This document shows positions 22,363 to 34,300 of a DNA stretch of 64,000 nucleotides, piece after piece (position 1 is the stretch's first letter; every line of letters begins with the position of its first letter). The notes below the pieces were generated by a model. It was not told the DNA's origin. It made no database searches and saw only the letters and a list, made by a program, of their open reading frames with translations. Both the position numbers and the translations under genes were made by a program. This DNA comes from Doris montereyensis (lineage: Eukaryota; Mollusca; Gastropoda; Nudibranchia; Dorididae), in contig JAXRKP010000672.1 in the NCBI GenBank assembly GCA_037039925.1, forward strand, positions 38,501-102,500, in the 5' to 3' direction.

Positions 22363-25300
22363 GTAGGTTGCATCGTTAAAAAAAAAAACACCATTCTAGA
22401 TTCTGGATTTAGAATGGAAATTCTATATCATTTAGTAGATCAATGTAAATGATCAGGATAAAGAAGGGTAATGGATTGTAGGGCTACTAGGTTTGACAAG
22501 GTTTTGTGAAAGGTTGTGTGGGTACAGTATTTGGCCACTGAGTAGAGCTGATTTTTTGTAGAGGGGTAAAAATATTGGAAGGAGTTCTGTAGCTGGGATC
22601 AGCTACTTTTTTAATGAAAGAATTTTCGTAATCGAGAAATAATCATGATTTCTATCAACATCTCTATCACCATCCCTGACTCACAGACCCCTCATCTGAG
22701 TTAAGCAAAGGTGCTTAACCCAAAATAAGTGCCGGCCCTAAATGAAGGGCGTGTTGCTGACCGCCCGGGAAGCGAGCGGGCCCTATATTTAGGGCGGTGT
22801 CATCGGCACGGGAAGCGTGCAGGCCCTATATTTTAGGGTGAGACACCTAGGCTTCTTGAATGGAAATTTCCACTTTCCTTACATGGTTTATGACGTAGTT
22901 TGACCTTTGAGTTCATAGTTAAATAACAGCCAATGAGATTACAATTTATTTTAAGCTGGGGTTTTCCTGATAGCCTCGTTATCATTCGTCAAAGTGACGC
23001 TTTCCCATTCAACACACTTTGTAAGAGGTCTAAGATGATTACACGGCTATCGCTGCTAATGTTTAGTCCTTTTTACTTTAAGTTTCTCTTGTTGCAATAA
23101 CATCTCAATATAATGAATTCCTTATTCTTTCAACTTATAGAAAATTCCTGTTTTATTGATCTTTTATCACCTGTAAACGTAAACTTCTTATTCAAACTAA
23201 GTCTAAATCCTAGTTTTGCCTGTTGCACACACTCGTTTTCATGCAAATGGCTGGGGCAACAACCCCTCACTGTAAAAAGGTCACTTCCGGTAACACTGCG
23301 AGTTCTACTTGGGTTAACCCTCAACAGTTCCAAACATGGTGGAATTTCCATAAAAATCGATACCACGCCTCCTTTTGCTACGGCGACCTCATTATTATTA
23401 TAAATAAGCACTGGATGAGTGCAAACCAGGGCAGGAGCCCTTGGTTTTTCAAATGGAAATTGTCCTTTTAAATGGTTTTATGACAGTATGACTAGACATG
23501 ATAGTCATAATGTGACCTTTTTGACTTCTTCATAGTTTACAACACAGCCTTCATAATTTAACAACAGTAACAGCCATTGAAATAACAATTTTGTTTTAAT
23601 CCGTAGCTGTTCGGGTGGCTTGGCTATTGTTTGTCAATGTGACATTTTCTCGTTCAAGACATTTCAGGCAAGCCTAAGTTGATTATAAATACAACAATCA
23701 CCGCTATTGAAACCCAATCCTATTTTCTCCCTTGAATTATATCTTTACAACAACTTGTCTACCTATTGATGCTAGCCTGTAGTCAATTGAACACAAACAA
23801 AGACAAATTCAATTTGTTCTTTCCTAGTTTTTTAATTTGTGCAAGCTTGAGAGAAATGGCATAACATTTTAACCCCAGTAAGGCTATGAATGGTAAATGC
23901 CGATTTGTAACAGCACTCAGTGAACAGCTGTACGCCCAGGATTTACCGTTTGCCTGCTACAAACCTCTCAGCATGATGCCTGGCATTTGCCGAGAAGGAA
24001 GGACTGGTCAAGAGAGAACTGAATATTACTGTCTTACGCTGATCCTCTTTTAATCTTCTTTTAAAATAATGCTCTCTGATTGGTTTTTAACCATTTAGTA
24101 AACAGGAAAAAGGACACATTCAGGCTCATAAGCTTACATCCAAAAGGCCTTCAGTTGAGTCTATTTCTTAAGGGGTGTGTCCTTCATTATCTTTGCCTTG
24201 GACAGCTAATAGTAATGATGCTCACAGCAGTACTATGCATGAAGTAGGCTTGAGACAAATTTCATTCATTGGTCACCCCTGTTGTAAAAAGTCCATCGCC
24301 AGAGGGGTGTAGCTGTGAGCTAGTCTGTCTTTCTTAGAGTGTGTGTGTTTGAGCTGATAAGAATTGTGTGTTTACACAGAAGTAATTCTAAGTCTTAGTA
24401 AGAGGGTAACAAGGAGGAATATTCAGTCCTTTCTTGACCAGTCCTTCCTACCCGGCGAGGTAAATGCAAATGTTCTATTGCTTTATTATAATGTTAAATG
24501 TCAATTTGTTGGCACAATTTTATTCTCTGCATAGAGTCTGTTGCTCTTTCCTTATTAAAGTACATTTGAAGCGCTTGTTGTCTCCTACCAAATTGAAAAG
24601 AATGGAATCATCCTACTTTGGCTTGGCTTGAGTGAGACCAGATGATCGCCATGCAACTGAATTCAATAGATTGGTGATGGCCTGGTCAGAAGTCACACTT
24701 CCCGTGAACTCATAAAACTTTGTGGGCAGCCTCACGCTGCGGCTAGTACTGTCAGTGAGCCAACTAACGTGTTGCAGCCATTGCGCTGGCTGAATGAATC
24801 GATTTTCTTGTGTTGATTTGATAGGTTGAGGTCTAATCAATGAAAATATTCTTTCTTTCTTTCTTCATCAGCTCCCATTCTACCTTCCAGTGTATGGGTT
24901 TTAGATGCCCAAAATAATCTTTCTCCAGGCTGCCCTGTCGTGATATTTTCTGTTTCTTTCTGTGAAAGTTAAATTTCTATGCTTTAATGTCTCTTTTATA
25001 TCTTCTTCCCACTTTCTCCGAGGCCTGCCTTTTGGTCTTTTACCTTGAATTTTAGCACTGTATACTGATTTAGCTATTCTATTGTCATTCGTTAACATGC
25101 CCAAACCTTCTCAGTTGATTCATTTCTATCTTAGTTTTTATACTATCTGCTTTGGTTTGATCTCTTATTGTTGTGTTTCTGATTTTGTCTCTTTTGTTTT
25201 CCCTACTACTCTTTTTAGATATTTCATTTCGGCTGCCTGCACTCTACTGTATTCCCTACTGTCTAAGGTCCAGGTTTCACTGCCATAGAGGAGAGTAGGA

Positions 25301-28300
25301 CAATAAACTGTGTTGTATACTACCATTTTGGTTTTTGTTGACAATTCTTGTTTACCTACAAATGCCTTTCCTAGATGGTTATATATTGCACTTGCCTTGT
25401 GGATTTTCTGGTTGATTTCTTCTCTTAGCTTTCCCTCTGAGTTAATCGTTACTCCTAAGTAATTGTAGCTTTAAACTTGTTCTAAATTCTCCTGCCTAAT
25501 TTAAGATTTTTTGTTTTAGCTTCCCTAGTTACTAGCATTGTTTTGGTTTTCTTTGCATTTACTCTCATTCCTCTTTTATTCATTAAATTCATTATGTTGA
25601 TATTTGACTTGAGGTCCCTTTCTCATTTTCCAAACAGAACTAAATCATCAGCAAATGAAAGCATTGATACATAACTATGAGCTTCCACATACCTACATTC
25701 ATTTTCTTCATGTTTGAGGATGCCTTTGCGACTGAATCCATAAAAGTGATAAACAAAAGAGGACTTAGGATACAACCCTGTCTTACTCCTATATCTACAT
25801 CAAATTCTTCAGATACATTTCCAGCTGCTCGCACTGCATATATATATGTTGGTTTATTGTAAAAACTTTTAATGGCTTCTATTAAATTTTCTCTACGTTG
25901 TGTTCTTTTAAAGAATGCCATAGTTCGTCCCTCCTCACAGTGTCAAATGCCTTTTCTAAGTCAATAAAACACAAGTGTGAGTTAATGTTTTTCTCAAGGA
26001 ATTTTTCTATTTGTCTAATTGTAAATATGTGATCTTGTACACTTCTTCCTGGTCTAAATCCACTCTGGTGTTCTTCAATCTGATCCTCTACTCTTTTCCT
26101 TGGTCTCATTTCCAGAATCCTGGCATACACTTTTCCTGGTACGCTAAGTAGTGATATCCCTCTATAGTTTGAGCATTCCATATTTGATCCTTTCTTATGT
26201 GTTGATACTACCGTTCCCTTTTTCCAGTCGTCTCGCACCTGTTTGTACTTCCATGCTTATTGACATATTGCATAGTAGTTTGTCTCCTTCTCTCCCTTGG
26301 TTTTTAATCATTTCTGGATAAACCTGATCTGCTCCTGGGGCTTTTCCTAATTTCGCTTTTCTTATAGCTGTTTGAAATTCTTCCATTGAGACATCCACAT
26401 CTTCAGCTGTCTTATCTCGATTACTTGTTACTCTTAATAATTGATCTGTACTCCTTGTTTCCTATGTTCTGGAGGGATTATGTAATTGTTGAAAATACTT
26501 CCTCCATGTTTCCATGATTTCGCTGTTTCCTTTCATTATTTCTCCTTTGGCATTCTTAATTTCTCGTAGTGGGCATGCTTTGGTCTTTCTCATGCTCTTC
26601 ATTGCTCCCCAGAACAGCTTTTGATTTCCTCGATAGCTTTCTTGAAGTCTTAGTCCAAACTCTTCCCACTGTTCCTGTTTTGCTTTCCTAACTTCCTCTT
26701 TCACGGTGGTTCTTTTACTCACGTAATCTATCCTATCCTCTGGTCTCTTTGTTTGCGAGTATTTCTTCCAGGCATCTGATCTTTCTTTTCTTTGATCTTA
26801 GTCTTGACATTCTCATTCCACCATGCTGTTCTTTTCCTATCTCCTTTAATTTGTTTCCTACCATAGACCTCTTCAGTACAACTGAGGAGTGTTTCTTTGC
26901 CACTTTTCTTCTGTTGTGCTTTCCTTCAGATCCATCTGCCTTTCACTAATAGATCTTTTTATCCTGGATTGGTACATTTGTTTTACTATTGGTTTATTTA
27001 GTTCTTCTATTTTGAGTTTAGTAACTTTCTTCTCTTTCCTTTTCTGTTTGTTTTCTTCAGTTAATAATCTCATTTTGGCTATCACTAAGTGATGATCACT
27101 AAATATTTCAGCTCCTCTGCTTACTCTAGCATCCATTGTACTGTAAAAAGGGAGCTGTTAACTATTATGTTGTCTATCATTGCCCTAACATTCCATGTTC
27201 CAAAAATTACAGTCCGTGTTCTTTTCCAGAGTCGTCTTCGAAAGTTCAAGCCGGGTATATCATTGTATATATTACTTTGAATCAGGTTGTTTTGGATAAG
27301 CAGAGGATTAGCCCACTGTACCCTAGGTAGATGGTGAGGCTGCCACCTTGAGGCCCCCTACCGGGCCTTGTTATTTTCTGTCAGGGTTAACTCCCTTAGC
27401 CTTTAGTCATTCAAGACCAGCCTGCAGGGCAGCAGGTTATTTCTGTCAGGGTTAACTCCTTAGCCTTTAGTCATTCAAGACCAACCTGCAGGGCAGCAGG
27501 TTATTATTTCTGTAATGGTTAACTCCCTTAGCCTTTTGTCAGTCAAGACCGGCCTGCAAGGCAGCAGGTTTTCTTTCAGGGTTAACTCCCTTAGCCTTTG
27601 GTCAGCCAAGAACTGCCTGCAAGGCAGCAGGAGACCCATGGAGGGCGGAATCATCTACTCCCTCTACATGTGCTTACCTGTCCACTGCCCGATGAAAATA
27701 TTCATGTAGATAAAATCATTTACCTAGTGTTTTTAACTCTATGCCCATGTCCACACCCTTTTATAATTGTTCCAAATTTATGGAGGTCTGGTTTAAAAGT
27801 CTATCGTGATGACACAATCAATCTTGCTTCCATTATCGTATGAGGATGAGCGCTTGTTTCCATATTAAATTATATGTGTTTTTATTAGAGGTTGATGTTT
27901 AAAATGTCAGACTGTAGAAATTTATTTTTTATTAAATGAAATGTTGAGTATGATCCTTACCCTGAACCTAAAAATGTGGAAAATAACATTGTTTGAATTC
28001 TTTACCCCTAAAATCCAACAAAACAGACAATGGGTGAGAGGTCCGAAGTGTATTGGTGGCGCCCAAATGAAGGGGAAAACTATCCTTGTGACAGGCGGAG
28101 GTGGAGGTATTGGCCAGGAGATTGCTATGATTTTAGCCAGGCGAGGTAAATGCAAATGTTCTATTGCTTTATTATAATGTTAAATGTCAATTTGGTGGCA
28201 CAATTTTTATTCTCTACATAAAATCTGTTGCTCTTTCCTTATTAAAATATATATTTTTACTAAAACAATTCTATTTTTCTTATATATCTAAGTGTTCTTT

Positions 28301-31300
28301 ATTATGTGTAATATGCTCACTCTCTCTCTCTCTCAGTCTCTCTCTCTCTCTCTCTCCCTCTCTCTCTCTCTTTCTCTCTTTTCTCTCCCCCCCCCCCCCT
28401 CTCATTCTATCTCTTTCTTGATGTCGTAAGTGGCATGCAATCGCCTGGCGTCTTTAGACTGGACGCTCAATATGATCGAGGGACAAGGTGTGAACAGATT
28501 TCTTGCCATATTGGCCGTATCCAATGTGACTTCGGGTCTTCATGGCGAGAGACAGTCAACCCATCCGCGCGCTCACTTCCAGGTTTCCTTTTTCTCGCAA
28601 TAAATTTTTCTTACAGCTGATGATTTTTCCAAAAATAAACGATCTGGCTATGAATCTTTATCCTTGTCTGACTGTTGTCTTAATTTTAACATAAGGATTA
28701 TGAATTGAAGGAGTTGTAAGATTCCTGTTGATTTATTCACACATTGGTCCCATTGGATGAGGCTTTTCTTTAGCCAGTTTTTCTTATCCAAATTTTGTAT
28801 AATTACTTACGTCATAGGTCTCGTAATTGAATAAGTTATGTGATTATAGTGCGGGTTATGCCAGTTAACGAGGAAGCAAACATTGGATCAGGTCCTTTTT
28901 CTCTTAGCCTCCATAGTAACGACTTGAATTTTGCACAGCTACATACAGATCTACATCTTGAAAAGAAAAAAAGAATAAACCAGGAAATGATTTTTACAAA
29001 AAGAAGCTTCAAATCCTGGACGAAATTGGCAAGTCACAGAAATAGGCCTACCCTCAAATTGTTGCCCCTGACCTACTTTCGCTTAAATGCCCGTTTTGTC
29101 TGCTTCACAAGCACCGGGCATTTAGGCGGTCACTACTGTACATTTTTAAGAGGACTGAACTGATTTAAGTGGGTCACAATTCTATCTTTTTCAACTGCAC
29201 ATAATATCTAAAATTGATGCTACTTTTATGAAGTTTGAAAAAATTGTATGAAAATACAGTGATGCATTATATTATAAGATGTATTTAATTTATATGTTTA
29301 TGATAAATGTTCTTTCCTCCTTGTCCTTTGCCAACTGTTGTTTCTTTCAATGTCATTCTCCATATTGTTTCATTGCCACATGTATTACTTTGTGTCTTCG
29401 TGAGCAGTTGGCAGGTGCTAATGGTAGGTCTTATTTCTCTCCTTTTACTCTTTTTTACTTTAAATCTTTATGTTACTGTTTCCTCTTAAATTCATCCTGA
29501 AATCACCACTTATGGTGGACATTGTAAATTTCAATGAATCAAATTTTATATAAACAAACTGTAAGCTTTGTGTCCTTGTTTTTTGTTAGTTCCGCTGCAA
29601 TGCTGGAGTCAAATTTTCCAACTACGTCTGACTGTTTCTGATGTTTATAATTACATCATGTTTACAATTTTATTCTCTGTTTTTTTATAAAAATAATCAT
29701 TTTCCTTTTAATTCTACAGGTGGAAGAATAGTGCTCGGTTGTAGAGATGAACTGGCTGGGAAAAAAGTTGCTGAAGAAATACGCAAGGAAACCGAAAACA
29801 TGGATGTATACTGTTTGCCGCTAGACTTGAATTCGTTCAAATCTATAAGAGAATTTGTAGAAAAATTTAAGAAAAGTAAGAAATTCTTCTGATTTTGATT
29901 TTAGTTTAACTATATTTTTTGAAGCCTATTGCAAATTATGTTCACATTAAGCCTCTTCAAGAAATAGATTTAACTTGTTGGATCATTTACCTTCGTGGTA
30001 CTTGGACAGCACATATTATGATAAGGCCTATTTAAACTTGTTGTATGCCAGAGTAAATAGTATTTTTAATGTTCTCTGTGGATATAAACAATCTAAGGAC
30101 CTCCAATGATCATAGACGAAAGTGGTGGGTATGAACAGGTGGTTGTTCTGGGCAGGTTATAATATGGGTGGATAGAATTTGTCTAATTTTTAAAAAAACC
30201 CATTCCTTTCTGGGTTATTAAATGCAAAGATATAGCGTATTTGATCGCAGGTTTAGGACTGCTGATGGCACATTAAGAGGAGGGGGGGGGCACCTGGACT
30301 GGCTAGTTTGGGACCAAAAGGTTGATTTTCTGTTCTTTGCATGTTCGGGTAGAACGATCATTTATCTACAAGTTTATGACAGAAAAATGTCCATATGATG
30401 TATAAAAAAAAATATATATATTTTGTAGGCGTGGGTAGGTAAAAACAGTCAACAAATTTGGACTTTAATTACCCTAACACTGACTGAGAAGATGGCAGTA
30501 AATACCCGTATATTGGTGATTAATCACCAAATGTGGCAACACCAAGGTCACCTGGCTTCTGCCGACACAGCTTGTCGATTCGGCCCATCGCTGTGTGCCG
30601 TAAGAGGCGTTGCGCATCAGTGTGTATGTAAACACACGCATAATCATAGGAATATAAGAAAAAAACAAAAAAACTGGTCATTTTTACGTTTGTTTTCACA
30701 GCAGTGCACATCTATACCTAGATTTATGATCCTCTTTACATTAGTAACAATGCCAGAAACTGTTGAAAGAGTAACGGGGCTGCTACAACAAGGGAAATCC
30801 GTCTGTGGCATTTGTTTTGAGTTATTTTCTTTTGATTTTTTTTATTTGCCTTTTTCTTAAAATGTAATTTTTTCACACTAAAATTCTATCTCCTCCACCA
30901 TTTACCGAACAATTTGTATCATATTTAGCACACAATTTCCTCTTGTCAATGTTAATAGAATGACGTCTGCATTTTTTTTTTTTATCTTGTTAACTTTTTG
31001 CGATTTATTATTATTGGTAATAAAAATACCTTTTTGTGTATTCACAATATATTTATTTTCAAAATTCATTTTTGTTTAAACTATCCAAATTATCAAAATA
31101 ACCCGATGTCACTCTTTAGATATTGAATGGAAAAGACGATCTGCACAGGTTTTGAGTGATTTTATTCAAACATATGGGGAGGAGGTATATTTTGAAAATT
31201 AGCTCAAAATCCAAGATGGCGGCCGTTTCTATGGCAGCCAAGGACACTACAAACTTTTCAATGATATAAGATGAATGTATTTTGACAGTTACTCATGTAC

Positions 31301-34300
31301 ATACTAAAAACAAAAATCCAAACTCAAAAGCAAAAAAAAAAAAAGACTTCAAGGCACCCCCTTAACTGATTCAGTCCCACAGTGTTCAACCGCTGTGCCC
31401 AGAGCAAAGGGGGTCTTAGTTTTAAAGCTATAGTGGCCTACAGACTGATAGTAAACATATGTTGTTATCTACCATTGATTTCAGGCATAAATGAGGAATC
31501 TAAATCCGGCAATAATATATATTTATGAGAAATGATAATTGTGTTGTGTTGAATTGAAAAAAGAAAAAAAAGTTAGACATAAAATTTGATTTTGTAAATT
31601 TCTAATTACAAAAGGGTTCCAACAGCTAGATATAATCCAAATTGCTTGACTTGCATGTATTCTATTACCAATTTATCTATCCAGGTGCACATAAAATTTC
31701 ACAACAGTCCATTGAAAAATGAATTGTTTATGATTTTTTTTTGTGAGACCACAAAATAGAAGAAAAAAAGAATATTGTAGTATATCAACACAATCACATC
31801 ATATGCTGAACCAAGACAGAAGTAGATCTAGAGAGTCTTGTGACAGAACTAGCATCTACACTGTCATCTAGTTCTACAAGCCTTCTCTTCCTACTTGATC
31901 TAGACGTTGAAGGCCTAGGCTCTTCTAAGTCAGTTTCATCATTATTAGAGCTAGATCTACTTTCACTTTCACTAGTAAGAATATCAACGTGGTGGAAACC
32001 TTCATCGATTTCGGCAAACTTGGTTTCAAGAATAAAGCCAAAAGCATGCAGAGCTATGTAGTAATTTACAGTTTGTTTCGAACTTCTACTTTTATATTCT
32101 CGTATAAATGTACCGAGCCGTTGTCACCGGCTCATTGGTTTCTACTGGTTTATAGAGCGCCACTGTGAGCGGCTTGTGGGACTGAATCAGTTAATGTGGG
32201 GGGGGGTCATAATCCGGTCTCTTTTTGTTTTCATGCCTATTCCTTTGTATTTGTCTTGTCTTTGTTCCTATTGGGCTTTCATATTATTCCATGTCCTTAT
32301 TCATCACTTTTCACATGCCCCTTGCCTCATGATCTTTACACACTGGAAATGGGGTATTAAATCTCATGTATACATCTCTTTGCAAGTGCCATGAATACAG
32401 CCTGCACTGCAAAATTTGTTGTACATGCACTATGCCTGTCATTACTCACATGTTTTATTAACTTATTCACATCCTGTATCTACCCTTTCTAGCATTAGAC
32501 AATTATGTTTTTAGTGAACGCTCTTTCTATCTATACTTTAATCAACAGCATACATTAATTAAACACACACATAGATGATCTATGCTATTGCTGCATACAT
32601 TTTATTTGAAGTCAAAACTGTTTTTCTCTTCTACTGGTAGGGTGGGCAGTTGGCGGGCACTGCTAGCTAGTAGGTTCTTCTTCTTTCCTTTTACTCTTTC
32701 ATTTTTTTTTTTATCTTGCTATGAATTTACTCTTGATTCATCCTGAGATTGCTACATATAGTGGACGGTAAATTTCAATGAAACGAACTACTGATAGGCC
32801 CTCTTCTTTTTTCATTCTTTTGTATGTCTTTCTTTCATCTTGCTGTTTTTCGTAAGAATAAGATCACAGCATATGTTGGACAGGGTACATTGCAATGGAA
32901 CAAACAGAAAGATACTGTTTGCTTTGCTTCTTTTTTTTTTTTGTCTTTGTAAAGCATTTCATTAAGAACTTTTTTTATTTATTATTTGTGCTCTATTTGA
33001 AAACTCTACAGAGGAAAAAAAATCTCCATATTCTCATCCACAATGCTGGTGTTATGATGTGTCCAAGAGTGAAAAGTGAAGATGGTTTTGACACTCAATT
33101 TCAGACTAATTATCTAGGTAAGTTGCTGCATGAGTTTACTTAATGTTGAATGAAGCAGTTTAATATGATATGGTAGTTCACCTCTCAATTACATGTCGAA
33201 GGTAGTGAAGTGGTTAGACAGTCAGATTTGGGATCCTGACGTCTTGAATTCAAATCCTAGCAAAGCTGTGTCCAACGTTGTGTTCCTTGGGAAAGACACC
33301 TACCACACATTTTTCCCACTCAATTCAGGTTTAAGTGGGTACAAGCACTAGTTTTGGAGTAACATCTGCATCACATTAGCGTCCTGTCCAGAGGTTATTT
33401 AATGACACACTACAGAAACCGGGATGAGCTTTGGCTATATGGGCCATAATAGCAGTCTCTAGAGAGAATTTCTCTGTCTGGGCAGAAATGATCGATTGCT
33501 AAAATACGAGAGAGAAAAGTTTGCAAAGCAACATATGCAGAACCATCTTATGATATATCACATATGCTAATATAAGGAAGGAAATTTCCGTTTAATTTAT
33601 CTATTTATTACAAGGTTTGTACTATCGAAGTAAAGTTGGCCTTTGTACAGTATAAAAACTTGATCGCCAAAATGCAACTTTTATTATAACTTACTTACTT
33701 AGCGTTGATTTCAGCACCGGTTCAAATGATCCTCTTTGCTGGATTCCTGTTCTTGGTTGTCTTTTTAAGGCCTGTGAGGATTTTGGCTTTATATTTATGG
33801 ACTGTTTCCTGCCTCCAGCAGAACTTGTCACGCCTATTCTAATATGAATCCATGGTCTTGGCACATACAACTTTATCTGGTAAAGCGTTCTCACACTAAA
33901 GCTGTATTTCAGAAGTTCTAATCTTGCCCTTTGTTTCCTCTTGTTCCTTTTCGTACAGAAATATCAGACGCCCTTTTAATGAAGCTTCCTACTTTTCAGT
34001 CATAAACGCTGTTAACAATCTTGCACACTTCAATCGTGTCTCACTGAACTCTCCTATAACTAGGTGTTCTTGGCAATTTGAGTTTCCACAGCATTTCATC
34101 ATACATTAAATCCTTTTTGCCTTGGATCTGTTTTGTTGCTCTTCTGTGAATTCCCCTCTATTAGTTATAGTTATGTGTGTGATCTTGTAGGATGCCCAGA
34201 CTGAATTGGCGTCTTCCAAATGGGTACGCACTAATGACTTAAACAGCAGAATTAATATTTCTTCATTAAGGTGTTAGAATATTCTCCTGATCATTGCAAT

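Larger units (their letters stand above)
24851..27691 (-). mobile_element. RTE-like LINE, copy 1, with intact ends and internal deletion
   Basis: Bounded by a perfect 11-bp target duplication ATGAAAATATT (24840-24850 and 27692-27702). The 3' end on the minus strand is an (AAAG)n tail. The minus strand encodes pieces of an endonuclease-reverse transcriptase ORF2: G-A-E-I-F-S-D-H-H-L-V (endonuclease end), I-R-K-A-K-L-G-K-A-P-G-A-D-Q, H-Q-S-G-F-R-P-G-R-S, D-L-E-K-A-F-D-T-V, G-V-R-Q-G-C-I-L-S-P-L and the terminal R-P-K-G-R-P-R-R-K-W. Frameshifts split these pieces. Compared with copy 2, about 650 bp of the endonuclease is missing near 27170. Family call (RTE-like) rests on motif style. Confidence 0.9.

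Noticed and set aside
23113..23411. Overlapping open frames on both strands (93-96 codons)
   Set aside because: No domain, no splice context in the dehydrogenase frame, and the two strands are equally open.
24613..24840. 75-codon minus-strand frame beside LINE copy 1
   Set aside because: Outside the LINE's target duplication and with no recognisable motif; likely chance.
27381..27640. Direct repeats of about 65 bp considered as a CRISPR array
   Set aside because: The whole unit repeats without unique spacers, and it lies at the end of a LINE in an animal genome.
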